This document shows, piece by piece, positions 8,900 to 18,260 of a stretch of 64,000 nucleotides of DNA. Within the stretch, counting starts at the first letter, position 1, and each line of letters begins with the position of its first letter. The stretch covers positions 4,960,001 through 5,024,000 of the forward strand of contig NZ_CP080378.1 in assembly GCF_019443445.1 (NCBI RefSeq), written 5' to 3'. The notes beneath the pieces are model-generated. The model searched no databases, had not been told where the DNA came from, and saw only the letters and a list, made by a program, of their open reading frames with translations. Made by a program: the position numbers and the translations under genes. Source of the stretch: Massilia sp. PAMC28688 (GTDB lineage: Bacteria > Pseudomonadota > Gammaproteobacteria > Burkholderiales > Burkholderiaceae_D).

Positions 8900-11175
8900 A
8901 TAAACATCTGTTCAACCTTGCTTTCTTTATCGGTGCCGCCGCGGTTATCTGGGTCGGTATCGGTTTTCTGGACTCCAGCACCCTGGCAATGACCATGACG
9001 GCGCTGATCTTCCTGGTCTACCTCGGCGGGGCGGTCGAATTGCACCGCTTTCGCAAAGCCAGTGGCGGCCTGACTGCGGCGCTGGTGGCAGTTCCTGACG
9101 ACATGACGGACTTGAATACATTCCTGGCAGGCGTCGACAACTCCTTGCAGCACCCCGTACGCCTGCGTATCGAGGGCGAGCGCGCCGCCCTTCCCGGCCC
9201 TGCGCTGACGCCTTACCTGGTTGGCCTGCTGGTCATGCTGGGCATGCTGGGCACCTTCCTCGGCATGGTGGTCACGCTCAAGGGCGCGGTATTCACCCTG
9301 GAAAAAACGGCCGATCTCGAAGCGATGCGCTCGGCGCTGGCGGTGCCCGTTCAGGGACTGGGCCTGGCGTTCGGCACATCGGTCGCCGGCGTAGCCGCAT
9401 CGGCCATGCTGGGACTGATGTCGGCCCTTTGCCGGCGCGAGCGCATGCAGGCGGGCCAGCTCCTCGACGCCAGGACGGCGACGGTCTTGAACCGCTTCTC
9501 GCACACCCGCCAGCGAGATGAGACGTTCCGCGCACTGCAGACGCAATCTGCCGCGCTTCCACAAGTGGTCGACAAGCTGCAGGCGATGATGCAGCAGATG
9601 GAAGCGATGAGCGGCCAACTCAACCAGCGCTTACTCGACAACCAGGACCAATTCCACCGCAGTGCCAGCGAGACCTACACGGAACTTGCGCGCTCGTTCG
9701 ACAGTTCAGTGCGCGAAACGCTGGCCATGAGCGCGCAGCTGAACCAGCGCCTGCTGGAGAACCAGGACCAATTCCATAGCGGTGCCAGCGAGACCTATGC
9801 GACACTGGCACGCTCGGTCGACAGCTCCTTGCGTGAAACCCTGGCACAGAGCGCCCATGCCGTGGGCGACAGCGTGCGGCCGGTGCTCGAAACGGCGATG
9901 CAGGCGATGGCTCAAGAAGCGCGCGCAATGCATGAGCGCACCGCCAGCAGCGTGCAGCAGCAGCTCGATGGCCTGGCCGAGCGCTTCAGCGACGCCACCG
10001 GGCGCGTGGCGGCAACCTGGGAAACCGCCCTGGACAAGCAGGAGCAGGCAAATCGGGGCCTGACCGCCGAGGTGGCGCACGCCCTGGAAGCATTTGGCGC
10101 GTCGTTCGAGCAGCGCGCCAGCACCCTGGTTGCCAACGTGGGTGACGCATACGTCCACATGCAGGCCGAACAAGCGGAGCGCGATCAGCAGCGTCAGCAA
10201 GCATGGACGGGTTCACTCGAATCGATGGCGGCTGCGCTGACTCGCTCATGGCAGGACAGCGGCGCGCAGGTGATGGAGCAGCAGCGCGATATCTGCGCCG
10301 CAGTCACGCACGCCGTGGGCGAACTGGCGGCCCAGGTACGGGCAGATGCCGACGCGTCGCTGGGCGATACGGCCCGCCTCCTGGCGACAGCCGAAGACCT
10401 GATGCGCTCGCGCATTGCCGCCGAAGCGCAATGGCTGGATCAGCATCGCGAGCGCATGGACCAGCTCACTGCCCTGCTGCAATCCGAACTGGGCGCGCTG
10501 CGCGATCAGGAAGCGGCGCGCGGCGACGCTGCCGTGGCGCGCATGGGCGAGCTGCAGTGCGCAGTCACCACCCATCTGTCCACGCTGGGCACGGCCCTGG
10601 AAGCACCTATCACCCGCCTGATCGACACCGCCGCCGAGGCGCCGCGCGCAGCCGCTGAAGTCATTGCCCAGCTGCGCCAGGAAATGTCGCACAGTGTGGC
10701 GCGCGACAATGCCCTGCTCGAAGAACGCAGCCGCATTCTGGAAACCCTCAACACGCTGCTCGACGATATCCAGCATGCCTCGCACGAACAGCGCGCGGTG
10801 ATCGACGCGCTGGTGGCGTCGTCCTCAGCCAAGCTTGATGCGGCCAGCGAGACGTTCTCCGCCAACGTCGCCGGCGAAGCGGGCAAGCTGTCCGACATTG
10901 CCGCCCACGTGACCAGCAGCGCGGTCGATGTGGCAAGCCTGGCCGACGCATTTGGCGTGGCGGTGCAGTCGTTCAACGACGCGAATGAGAAGCTGGCCTC
11001 CAACCTGGAGCGCATTGAGATTGCGCTGGACAAGTCCATGACCCGCAGCGACGGGCAGCTGGCCTACTACGTCGCGCAGGCACGCGAAATCATCGATCTG
11101 TCCATGAGTTCCCAGAAGCAGATTGTGGACCAACTGCGTCACCTGCCGGCACTGCAGGCGGAAGAAAGCAATTGA
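8896..11175 (+). CDS. DUF802 protein: MotA/TolQ/ZorA-like channel with long stalk
   Basis: 759 residues. Four N-terminal membrane helices: two near residues 5-50, then PYLVGLLVMLGMLGTFLGMV and GLGLAFGTSVAGVAASAMLG. The GxLGTFLGxV and AFGTSxxGxxAS patterns match the TolQ/ExbB/MotA fold and most resemble ZorA of Zorya defence. From about residue 220 to the end it is a long, mostly helical cytoplasmic tail with repeated Gln/Ala/Glu heptads and an internal 40-residue tandem duplication. Known relatives form pentamers around a dimer of a MotB-type protein and conduct ions; the next gene supplies that partner. Start at 8896 is fixed by the ATGA overlap with the DUF3348 stop. Its stop overlaps the next start as TGATG. 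Confidence 0.85.
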   Translation: MNKHLFNLAFFIGAAAVIWVGIGFLDSSTLAMTMTALIFLVYLGGAVELHRFRKASGGLTAALVAVPDDMTDLNTFLAGVDNSLQHPVRLRIEGERAALPGPALTPYLVGLLVMLGMLGTFLGMVVTLKGAVFTLEKTADLEAMRSALAVPVQGLGLAFGTSVAGVAASAMLGLMSALCRRERMQAGQLLDARTATVLNRFSHTRQRDETFRALQTQSAALPQVVDKLQAMMQQMEAMSGQLNQRLLDNQDQFHRSASETYTELARSFDSSVRETLAMSAQLNQRLLENQDQFHSGASETYATLARSVDSSLRETLAQSAHAVGDSVRPVLETAMQAMAQEARAMHERTASSVQQQLDGLAERFSDATGRVAATWETALDKQEQANRGLTAEVAHALEAFGASFEQRASTLVANVGDAYVHMQAEQAERDQQRQQAWTGSLESMAAALTRSWQDSGAQVMEQQRDICAAVTHAVGELAAQVRADADASLGDTARLLATAEDLMRSRIAAEAQWLDQHRERMDQLTALLQSELGALRDQEAARGDAAVARMGELQCAVTTHLSTLGTALEAPITRLIDTAAEAPRAAAEVIAQLRQEMSHSVARDNALLEERSRILETLNTLLDDIQHASHEQRAVIDALVASSSAKLDAASETFSANVAGEAGKLSDIAAHVTSSAVDVASLADAFGVAVQSFNDANEKLASNLERIEIALDKSMTRSDGQLAYYVAQAREIIDLSMSSQKQIVDQLRHLPALQAEESN
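9607..9846 (+). repeat. tandem 120-bp repeat inside the DUF802 stalk
   Basis: Two in-frame copies, 9607-9726 and 9727-9846, each coding 40 residues. Copy 1 begins MSGQLNQRLLDNQDQFHRSA and copy 2 MSAQLNQRLLENQDQFHSGA; both continue SETY..LARS.DSS.RETLA. The nucleotide copies have diverged at many third positions, so the duplication is not recent, and the exact 40-codon period keeps the coiled-coil phase. Confidence 0.9.
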
Positions 11176-11810
11176 TGGACGAGCTGGATGCAAGCGAGCA
11201 GACGGCGCCCATCTGGGCCGTCTTTGGCGACCTGATGTCAGGCTTGCTGGGTGCCTTCGTGCTGGTGCTGGTGGCCGTGGTGGGCGTGCAGATGGAGCTG
11301 ACGTCGAGCCTGCAGGAAGAAGTCAAGAAGCGCCACGCAGAAGAGCAGCGCCGCATGACGCTGGAAAAGGCGCTGGCGATTCCGCTGGCGAGTGGGCGCA
11401 TCACCTTGAACAATGGCCGCATCGGCATCAGCGGCCAGGTGCTGTTTGCGCAAAATTCGGACCAGTTGCAACCCGACGGCCGCGAGCTGCTGAATAGCCT
11501 GGTGACGCCGCTGCGTGCCTATCTCGCCGCGCGCGATGAAATGCTGATGGTCAGTGGCTTCACCGACGACAAGGCGATCCGCAATGGGCCGTTTGCAGAT
11601 AACTGGGAACTGTCGGCGCAGCGCGCGCTGACGGTGACGCGCACGCTGGTCGAGCAAGGGATGCCGTCGTCGATGGTGTTTGCCGCGGCATTCGGCGCCG
11701 AGCAGCCGGTCAAGCCCAACACGGATGACGCCGCGCGCGCGCTCAACCGACGGGTGGAGATGGCGCCTGTCCCAAAATCCGCCTCTGCCAAAGCGCCGGG
11801 CAATGACTGA
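11175..11810 (+). CDS. OmpA-family MotB/ZorB-like anchor protein
   Basis: 211 residues. A short cytosolic N-terminus leads into a single membrane helix, PIWAVFGDLMSGLLGAFVLV, with Asp19 at its start. This is the position of the ion-binding Asp in MotB and ZorB (FxDLM..L). A charged linker follows (EEVKKRHAEEQRRMTLEKAL). The C-terminal OmpA domain has SGFTDD, NWELSAQRALTVTRTL, FGAEQPVKPN and ALNRRVEM, the peptidoglycan-binding signature. Expected to anchor the DUF802 channel to the wall in the periplasm. Start taken as ATG at 11175 (TGATG junction); a TTG one codon earlier is possible. Confidence 0.88.
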   Translation: MDELDASEQTAPIWAVFGDLMSGLLGAFVLVLVAVVGVQMELTSSLQEEVKKRHAEEQRRMTLEKALAIPLASGRITLNNGRIGISGQVLFAQNSDQLQPDGRELLNSLVTPLRAYLAARDEMLMVSGFTDDKAIRNGPFADNWELSAQRALTVTRTLVEQGMPSSMVFAAAFGAEQPVKPNTDDAARALNRRVEMAPVPKSASAKAPGND

Positions 11811-12585
11811 TCCTGCCCCACCGGTTATGGACGCTGCCGGCAGCGCCGCGCAGGAAGATATTGCTGCCCTGCTGGCAAACCTGAAGGATCAGGGTGGGCC
11901 ACAATTCGATGGGCCGGGATGGCACTATCTCGACGTACTGTCACGGCGCGCGTCTCACCATCAGGGAAGCGCACGGGGTTTGCTGAAAGCGAAGCTTGCA
12001 CAAGCGGCAGCGGCGTTTGCCCAGCGCTTCGCGCAGGCGCGCGCTGACGCACAGGAAGTGCTCGATGGTGCATGCCTGCGCTATCCGCACGCCGCTACCC
12101 AGCTACGCGGCCTGTACGCAAGCAGCGACTACAAGGGTCTGCGCCATCTTGTCGCGTCGCTCGGTGTGCGTGAGCAGGGCCTGGCTCTGGCCGGATTGGT
12201 GTCGCAACTTGAGCCTGCCCTCATCATGACGGCGGGACAAGGGCCGACAACAAGGATCAGCACCCGTGGGACGGCATCCTTGCCACCGGTTGAGCTCAAG
12301 ACCGTGCGCGACGCGCGCGCCACGTGGGCCAGGCTGAGTGTCGACAGGCAGCTGTCAATGGCGATGCAACAGGCGCCGAAAAACGCTGGTCCCATCAACT
12401 CGCACATGCTGGTGTTGCGGGCCCTGGCAATGATGCAGTCAATCTCGCCGGACTACATGAACCGCATGGTTTCTTACGTGGACACCTTGCTTGCACTGGA
12501 TCCGGGCGAAATTGAAGTGCCCGTCAAACGAAAGCGCGCGGCACCTGCCAAGGCGGGCAAGCCAGCGAGGGCGGCAAAGAAGTGA
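11803..12585 (+). CDS. DUF2894 family protein, last gene of ZorAB/MotAB-like operon
   Basis: 260-residue soluble protein of the DUF2894 type. N-terminal QEDIAALLANLKDQGGPQFD is followed by a helical middle, a TVRDARATWARLSVDRQLSM segment, and an NSHMLVLRALAMMQSISPDYMNRMVSY region. The tail is very basic and Lys/Ala-rich (KRKRAAPAKAGKPARAAKK). No enzyme motif is visible. It starts 8 nt inside the OmpA gene stop, so it belongs to the same transcript. Family members are only known from this gene neighbourhood. The basic tail could contact nucleic acid or acidic lipid; that is a guess. Confidence 0.8.
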   Translation: MTDPAPPVMDAAGSAAQEDIAALLANLKDQGGPQFDGPGWHYLDVLSRRASHHQGSARGLLKAKLAQAAAAFAQRFAQARADAQEVLDGACLRYPHAATQLRGLYASSDYKGLRHLVASLGVREQGLALAGLVSQLEPALIMTAGQGPTTRISTRGTASLPPVELKTVRDARATWARLSVDRQLSMAMQQAPKNAGPINSHMLVLRALAMMQSISPDYMNRMVSYVDTLLALDPGEIEVPVKRKRAAPAKAGKPARAAKK

Positions 12586-12671
12586 TGCCATCAATTTGAT
12601 CGGTGCCAAAAGACGGCGATACGCAACGCTGCACGTTTGACTGCGATATATTCGCCTTCTAATATGAAAGT

Positions 12672-12995
12672 ATGCACCGATCCAGCGACAACGATATCAA
12701 TGCGCAATCGGCGACTGCGGAGTCGCGTGTCGAGGCACGTCTGGTTTCGATAGAATCGAAAATGGATGTACGTTTTGCGGAGTTGAAAACCGACATTGAG
12801 CGGGTAAAGGCAGAAGTCGACCGCGGCAATGCCGATACAATCAAGTGGGTGGCCGGCATCGTCATCAGCGCCGTGGCGCTCGGCCTGACTGTCATGACGT
12901 TCGTACTAAACAACGCGGTGCCCCGCGCCACCACAGCGGCGCCTGCCCCTATTGTCATCACAATTCCATCGGCCGAGCCGGCAGCGGGTCGATAA
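12672..12995 (+). CDS. small coiled-coil membrane-anchored protein
   Basis: 107 residues. Residues about 15-52 form a heptad-rich helix (ARLVSIESKMDVRFAELKTD), followed by one membrane helix (WVAGIVISAVALGLTVMTFV) and a short Pro/Ala-rich tail. The layout resembles DUF1640/XhlA-like proteins, which are small helical membrane anchors. No function can be assigned. It is 87 nt downstream of the DUF2894 gene on the same strand, with no terminator evident between, so it could be read through from that operon. Confidence 0.6.
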   Translation: MHRSSDNDINAQSATAESRVEARLVSIESKMDVRFAELKTDIERVKAEVDRGNADTIKWVAGIVISAVALGLTVMTFVLNNAVPRATTAAPAPIVITIPSAEPAAGR

Positions 12996-13069
12996 GCAAG
13001 CGTCGAAGTGAAGGCTGGATGACGCTGGTCAGTGCGCGTTGTTGACGAGGCCCGAAACCCACTATCACC

Positions 13070-13222
13070 GTTGACCCAGTTGCGCAGCGTCTGGTCGCTC
13101 AGGCCAAGTTCCTTGGCCACCGCCGAATTGGTCTCCCCGGCAACAACCCGCTTGACGGCGGGCTCCCTGAACTCGGTGGTGAATGCCGGTTTTGGTATTT
13201 TCTTCATTTCAGTTTCTTCCAA
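13070..13222 (-). pseudogene. IS3-family transposase OrfA remnant
   Basis: Reads MKKIPKPAFTTEFREPAVKR, then VVAGETNSAVAKELGLSDQT and LRNWVN. This is the helix-turn-helix N-terminus of an IS3-type OrfA, which binds the element's ends. The match stops abruptly after the recognition helix at about 13070; OrfB and any inverted repeats are missing. What follows in frame does not resemble a transposase. A decayed, non-functional insertion sequence fragment. Confidence 0.8.
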
Positions 13223-13318
13223 AGTAACGTTATTTTACGTCACCTGTGGAAGACTAAATTTCAGGGGAAGCCCACATTCTTGGCGCGACAGACGTGGGCA
13301 CTGGCACGTTACTCTTAT

Positions 13319-13774
13319 TCAGCTAAGCTGTTGAACCCACCGATTAAGCACTCCCGCGAAATAGTCGGCAAGACGGTCTTCGACATGCGCCGCGTCCCAA
13401 ACTGCAGCGCGCTCCAATCCAACTTCTTCACCAGCAATCGCAGGTACAATCTCGCCGGAGGCGGCGTTGTATATCGAAATCTCGCCCGTGATTGCGTCGC
13501 GCAGGAAGTACAGGCGCTCGCGCTGAAAAACGTGCTCAAGGTTCCGCCAATCCACAACTCGCCAGCGACCGCTTTTAACGGCACTGTTCATCACCGACAA
13601 CGTGAAAGCGACTTTTGATTTATAAATCGCCTCGACTTCGAATGCCGCACCGGGCTTAGCAAGAAGGTCGTAGAAAGCCATTTCGGATCTGCTTATCACC
13701 CTACCAAAAGCGCGCGATCCATCACGCAACTCAATCTCCACTAGCTGACCAATTTTCATGCGCTGCGCGGCCAT
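13319..13774 (-). CDS. Imm26-like immunity protein (orphan)
   Basis: 151 residues. The opening KIGQLVEIELRDGSRAFGRV, then SEMAFYDLLAKPG, is the pattern of the Imm26 family, immunity proteins of polymorphic toxin systems. The rest (FQRERLYFLRDAITGEISIY, AVWDAAHVEDRLADYFAG) is compatible but weaker. No toxin gene lies next to it; an IS3 fragment is 97 nt away, so it may be an orphan left by rearrangement. Start is uncertain between 13774 and the Met five codons later (13759); neither has a strong ribosome site. Confidence 0.6.
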   Translation of the reverse strand: MAAQRMKIGQLVEIELRDGSRAFGRVISRSEMAFYDLLAKPGAAFEVEAIYKSKVAFTLSVMNSAVKSGRWRVVDWRNLEHVFQRERLYFLRDAITGEISIYNAASGEIVPAIAGEEVGLERAAVWDAAHVEDRLADYFAGVLNRWVQQLS

Positions 13775-13885
13775 CTCAACACCACTGTTGAGATCTATGA
13801 GCCTGATTCCGGCTGTGGGCGGATGTCACGGCGTGTAGGAATTTCGACCCTCCGAATTGGGTGATTGAAGGGACAAATCGTGCTT

Positions 13886-14671
13886 TCAAGGCTTGCGCCC
13901 CGGCGTCTTGACTTCCACCAGATCAATTTCAAACAGTAGCGGCCACAGTTTGCCGGTGACGAACAAACGCTTGCCCTTGCTGTCATAGGCGATGCCGTTG
14001 AGCACGGCGTCGACCGGGGTGGATGCCTGGGCTGGCCCGCGCAGCAGGTTCTTGAGCACGATCCATCCCACCACCTTGCCATTGAGCGGATTGATCCGCG
14101 CAATGACATCAGTCCCCCACACGTTGGCATAAATTTCGCCGTCAACCCACTCCAGCTCATTCAAACGGTTGATGGGATTGCCGTCAGCGATCACTTCAAA
14201 GCGGCGCACCTCTTCCATCTTGTCGTTGAGAACGCGAATGTACGAGCTGCCATCGCTCATGTACAGCTGGGTGCCATTGCTGGTCAGGCCCCAGCCTTCG
14301 CCGCTGTAGGTGAAGCGCTTCTTTTCCTTGAAGGTCTTGCCGTCATATACCATGCCGACCTGCGAGGTCCAGGTCAGGCCGACGATGTCCCCGTTCACTT
14401 CCGCGATACCTTCACCGAAGTACTTCGACGCCAGGTCGTGTTGCTTGAGCACCCTGCCCGTGGTCAGCTCCACCTTGCGAATCGACGAGCGCCCGTTCAT
14501 GCCGGTGCCTTCATACAGGAAACCGTCGCGATAGAACAAGCCTTGCGTAAACGCTTCCGGATCGTGGGGATACGTATTCTTGACCACGTAGGAATACACG
14601 GGAATGGCAGCCTGCACCGCAGGCGCTCCCAGCGACGTACACAGCAGCACAGACGCTGCAATTTTTCTCAC
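13886..14671 (-). CDS. glutaminyl-peptide cyclotransferase (beta-propeller type)
   Basis: 261-residue secreted enzyme of the plant/bacterial-type glutaminyl cyclase family, which converts N-terminal Gln of peptides to pyroglutamate. Signal peptide MRKIAASVLLCTSLGAPAVQ; then HDPEAFTQGLFYRDGFLYEG, GEGIAEVNGDIVGLTW, GEGWGLTSNGTQLYMSDGSS, NRLNELEWVDGEIYANVWGT and LNGIAYDSKGKRLFVTGKLW, the conserved blades of the five-bladed propeller. The start is GTG at 14671 with CCGGAGTGTGAT before it; upstream in-frame starts would spoil the signal peptide. Acts in the periplasm or outside. Confidence 0.9.
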   Translation of the reverse strand: MRKIAASVLLCTSLGAPAVQAAIPVYSYVVKNTYPHDPEAFTQGLFYRDGFLYEGTGMNGRSSIRKVELTTGRVLKQHDLASKYFGEGIAEVNGDIVGLTWTSQVGMVYDGKTFKEKKRFTYSGEGWGLTSNGTQLYMSDGSSYIRVLNDKMEEVRRFEVIADGNPINRLNELEWVDGEIYANVWGTDVIARINPLNGKVVGWIVLKNLLRGPAQASTPVDAVLNGIAYDSKGKRLFVTGKLWPLLFEIDLVEVKTPGRKP

Positions 14672-14871
14672 ATCACACTCCGGCAAAGTTATGCGAACGC
14701 TCGCATGATACTGGAATTGCAGCCAGGGGCGAAAATCCCATGCCCGCCACCATCGGCCACCACAGCCACTGTTCACGCCGTGCAACACATGCGCGACCTT
14801 TCATTCCTGCATGATGCAGCGCAAGCAATGGACGATGTCTCAGCGTACAGTCGTCGCAGGAGGATTCAATC

Positions 14872-15102
14872 ATGGACGAGCTGGATTTTTTTGAAGAGCA
14901 GCAGGAGCTTGGGGTGAGCGCGGAGGAAACCATGCGCTTGCGGGTGGCGTTTGGCGACAATGTCGCGCAGCGTTACCTCGCCCTGCGCGGCGTGGTCGGC
15001 GAGCGCGCCCAGGAGGCGGTGCTGGAGCGCCACGCCAGCCGCCAGGCCGAACGCCTGGCGCGGGTGGTGATCGCGCAGGCGTGCAGCCAGCCGCAGACTT
15101 AA
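14872..15102 (+). CDS. small hypothetical protein
   Basis: 76 residues, helical and charged (MDELDFFEEQQELGVSAEET, then MRLRVAFGDNVAQRYLALRG, ending in Gln/Ala-rich sequence). No signal peptide, membrane segment or recognised domain. It is supported as a gene by an exact AGGAGG eight bases before the ATG and by its tidy stop, which overlaps the stop of the convergent PEP-CTERM pseudogene. Function unknown. Confidence 0.6.
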   Translation: MDELDFFEEQQELGVSAEETMRLRVAFGDNVAQRYLALRGVVGERAQEAVLERHASRQAERLARVVIAQACSQPQT

Positions 15103-15551
15103 GCGGCTTTTCGGCGGCGCAGACCGGCCATCGCGGCCATGCCACCCAGCAGCGCCAGCGGCGCAGGCTCCGGCACCGGCGACGGCACGGTCGGCATAGT
15201 CCAGTGGATTCCATCCACCGGCACGTTTGCCAAGAAGCGCAGCAGCTCGCCTGACGCGCCGTGGCGCGTCCGCCCACCAGCCGGCGTTCACCATTGCCCA
15301 GGTCACCAAACCGTACCATCTGCGCTTCTGCGCCGGACATGCCGTACACACCCCCCAATGGTGTTGAATTCATAGAAGGCAACGACCTTGGTATCTTCAT
15401 CCTGGATGAAGTATCCGTCCACGCCATCGCCATCGTTGAAGCTTCCCGAAAAATCGTATTGCACATACCCCGCTGACGCACTCAGCGAGAGCGTGGCTGC
15501 GGCAGGGAACATCGCCAATGTTGCCCTGAACATGTGGACCCCGGTTTTCAT
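15099..15551 (-). pseudogene. PEP-CTERM protein gene broken by two frameshifts
   Basis: The pieces lie in three frames. The N-terminus (from 15551) has a signal peptide and GYVQYDFSGSFNDGDGVDGY to AFYEFNTIGG. It then shifts near 15350, at a run of six C, into VYGMSGAEAQMVRFGDLGNG ERRLVGG. It shifts again near 15260-15270 into ASGELLRFLANVPVDGIHW and the sorting tail VPSPVPEPAPLALLGGMAAM AGLRRRKAA. Read together, the product would be a normal PEP-CTERM protein of about 150 residues. As written no intact product is possible, so it is a pseudogene or carries base-calling errors. Confidence 0.75.
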
Positions 15552-15597
15552 GTGGGAACCGGGTTCTTAAGCCTGGCCGACAACCCAGCGTGGCACA

Positions 15598-18111
15598 TCA
15601 CGCGCGCTGGGCCAGGGGCGCCGCCATGTCCGCTGGCCTTACTGTGGCAAGCACTGCCGTGAGCTCGGTGGTCTTGGCCGGCTTGGCGAAGTAAAAATCG
15701 AAGCCGGCGGACACCGACGTTTCACGCGAATACTTGTTACCGTAGCCGGTCAGGGCAATCAGGGTGGCCGCCGCCGTGGTGGGCGCTGCCCGCAAGCGGC
15801 GCGCCAGTTCATAGCCATCCATGCCCGGCAAGCCAATATCGAGCACGCATACGTCGGGGCAAAATTCGGCCGCGCGCTCCAGTGCATGCAGCGGATCGTG
15901 CTCGACCGCGACGGTATGGCCTTCCAGTTCCAGCAGCATTGCCAGCGCATGGGCGGCATCCTGGTTGTCGTCCACCACCAGGATGCGCAGCAGGGCGCCG
16001 GGCTCGCGCCGCGCGTGGGCGTCGCCCGCCGCCGGATTTTCCTGTTGCTGGTGGCGCTGCAGATAGACGGAAAACGTGGCGCCCTCGCCCGGCCCTTCGC
16101 TGGCCACGGTGACATGCCCGCCGTGCAGCAGTACCAGGCTGCGCACCAGCGCCAGCCCCAGGCCCAGGCCGCCCTGGGCCCGGTCCGACGACCGCTTTTC
16201 CTGAGTAAAGAGTTCAAAAATATGGGGCATCAGCTCGGCATCGACGCCGATGCCATTGTCGCTCACATGCATCTCGACCATGCCGGCGTAGCGGCTCACG
16301 GTCAGGGCAATCTTGCCGCCCGGCGGCGTGTATTTGGCCGCATTGTGCAGCAGGTTGGTCAGCACCTGCACCAGGCGCTTGCGGTCGCCCAGCACCAGTA
16401 CTTCGCCTTCAGGCGGCGCGCTGACGCGCAGCGAGTGCTGGCGCTCGTTCATCAACGGCTGGGTTTGCTCCAGCGATTCGACAACCACCTGGTGCATGTC
16501 CACCACCTGCTTGTCCAGGGTAACCAGGCCGGTATTTACGCGCGACACGTCAAGTAGATCGTTGATGAGGCTGGTCATGTGGTTGACCTGGCGTTCGATG
16601 ATGACGCTCGACTGCTTCACGCGCGCCACATTGTCAGGCGCCATGCCCAGCAGGTGGGCCGCGGACCGGATGGGCGCCAGGGGATTGCGCAATTCGTGCG
16701 ACAGCATGGCCAGGAACTCGTCCTTGTGACGGCTGACTTCACGCAGTGATTCTTCGGCCCGCTTGCGGGCGCTGACATCGATCGACACCCCGCGGATACA
16801 GGTCGCGCCACCATCGGCACCACAGACGACCGTCGCGCGCACCTGCAGCCACACCAGCTGGCCATTGTCCGGACGGCGCAGGCGGACCACGTCGCCATAG
16901 GTGCCGCCAGTGGCCAGGGCAGCCAGGCGTTCCTGCTCCAGCCGCGCCAGGTCTTCCGGCTCCATGGCGTTCCACACGGCGGCCATGTCGCTCCAGGTGG
17001 CACCGAACAGTTCCGGTGCATTGTCGGAAAAATCGACCTTGTTGGTGACCAGGTCCCAGTCCCATACCACCATGCCGGCCGCCTTCATGCCCTGGCGCAG
17101 GCGCAGTTCGCTGCGCTGCATGGCCTGGCGCGCCAGCGAGCGCTCGGTGGTGTCGTAGCCCTGCACGAAAATGCCGTCCACCCTGCCGCCCAGAAAGATG
17201 GGCTGGTAGACAAAGTCCAGATACGCCTGGTGCGGGCGGCCGTCGGCGCCCGGCAGGGTAATCTGCTGATCGGTGGCCTTGAACGGCTGGCCGGAGGCAT
17301 ATACCTGGTCGAGCAGCTCATAAACACCCTGACCGGCGATGTCCGGCACGGCAGCGCGCACCGGCTTGCCGACCAGTTCGCGATGGCCCACCAGCGCCTG
17401 GTAAGCGGCGTTGGCGAACTCAAACACGTGTTGCGGCCCGCGGAGGATTGCCATGAAGCCGTGCGCCTGGTCGAACAGGGCCCGCAGCCGCTCGCCTTCT
17501 GCCTCGCGCTGCGCGTGCAATGCCTGCTCGGCCTCGATCCGTTGCCGCGTTTCTATCGATTCCTGCAGCTGGGCCTGCTCACGCTGGCGGATCTGGTCCA
17601 CCAGCGCGCGGTTCATGTCCTCCAGCTCGGCCCTGGCGCGCTGCTGGGCCGTCACGTCGGTACACAGCACCAGCACGCCCTGTACCCCGGCCTCGTCCTC
17701 GATGGGACTGTAGCCATAGGTCCACCAGACATCTTCGCGCTGGCCATGGCGGGTAACGGGCACCAGCTGGTTTTCGTTCCAGGTGGGGCCGCCGCCGGAC
17801 ATGACCTTGTGAATCTGCGGTCCGATGATGGGCCAGATCTCTTCCCAGCATGCGCGGCCCGGCTGGCCCAGGGCCGCGGGGTGGCGCTCCGGCCCCATGG
17901 TCGCGCGATAGGCGTCGTTGTAGAACTGGATCAGGTCCGCCCCCCACCACAGGAACATGGGATGGCGCGACGACAAGATGAGCCGCACGGTGCTTTTAAG
18001 CAGCGCTGGCCACTGCGCCACCGGGCCGAGCGGCGTTGCTGTCCAGTCCTTGGCACGCATCAGGGCACCAAGTTCACCACCGTTGGACAGAAAATTGAAA
18101 TTCGCTTGCAT
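15598..18111 (-). CDS. hybrid histidine kinase with PAS sensors and receiver
   Basis: 837 residues, no membrane segment, so a cytosolic sensor. Order: N-terminal PAS-like domain ([20 protein letters not shown]), coiled-coil linker, a second PAS ([20 protein letters not shown]), a third PAS/PAC ([20 protein letters not shown]), then HisKA with phospho-acceptor His472 in [16 protein letters not shown]. HATPase_c follows ([45 protein letters not shown]), then a C-terminal receiver with Asp758 in [13 protein letters not shown]. Domain order is typical of betaproteobacterial hybrid kinases. Start at 18111 is chosen because the extra upstream residues do not look like PAS sequence; AGGTTCTTC precedes it. 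No response regulator or output gene is adjacent, so the signal and target are unknown. Confidence 0.93.
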   Translation of the reverse strand: MQANFNFLSNGGELGALMRAKDWTATPLGPVAQWPALLKSTVRLILSSRHPMFLWWGADLIQFYNDAYRATMGPERHPAALGQPGRACWEEIWPIIGPQIHKVMSGGGPTWNENQLVPVTRHGQREDVWWTYGYSPIEDEAGVQGVLVLCTDVTAQQRARAELEDMNRALVDQIRQREQAQLQESIETRQRIEAEQALHAQREAEGERLRALFDQAHGFMAILRGPQHVFEFANAAYQALVGHRELVGKPVRAAVPDIAGQGVYELLDQVYASGQPFKATDQQITLPGADGRPHQAYLDFVYQPIFLGGRVDGIFVQGYDTTERSLARQAMQRSELRLRQGMKAAGMVVWDWDLVTNKVDFSDNAPELFGATWSDMAAVWNAMEPEDLARLEQERLAALATGGTYGDVVRLRRPDNGQLVWLQVRATVVCGADGGATCIRGVSIDVSARKRAEESLREVSRHKDEFLAMLSHELRNPLAPIRSAAHLLGMAPDNVARVKQSSVIIERQVNHMTSLINDLLDVSRVNTGLVTLDKQVVDMHQVVVESLEQTQPLMNERQHSLRVSAPPEGEVLVLGDRKRLVQVLTNLLHNAAKYTPPGGKIALTVSRYAGMVEMHVSDNGIGVDAELMPHIFELFTQEKRSSDRAQGGLGLGLALVRSLVLLHGGHVTVASEGPGEGATFSVYLQRHQQQENPAAGDAHARREPGALLRILVVDDNQDAAHALAMLLELEGHTVAVEHDPLHALERAAEFCPDVCVLDIGLPGMDGYELARRLRAAPTTAAATLIALTGYGNKYSRETSVSAGFDFYFAKPAKTTELTAVLATVRPADMAAPLAQRA

Positions 18112-18260
18112 GAAGAACCTGGACGAGATAAACGACGATAACGAGCTGGGCGAGCGAGCCACTCCGGTACGGCGCGGGCCGCACTCAGAATATTAACATT
18201 GGCGTTTGCACAAAGGCAGCGTTATCGGCATCCGGCCAGGGCGGGAGTGGCAAATCTGCA

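Noticed and set aside
8153..12585. Calling this operon a Zorya defence system
   Set aside because: The membrane pair resembles ZorAB, but no ZorC, ZorD or ZorE homologue is present and the family partners are DUF3348 and DUF2894.
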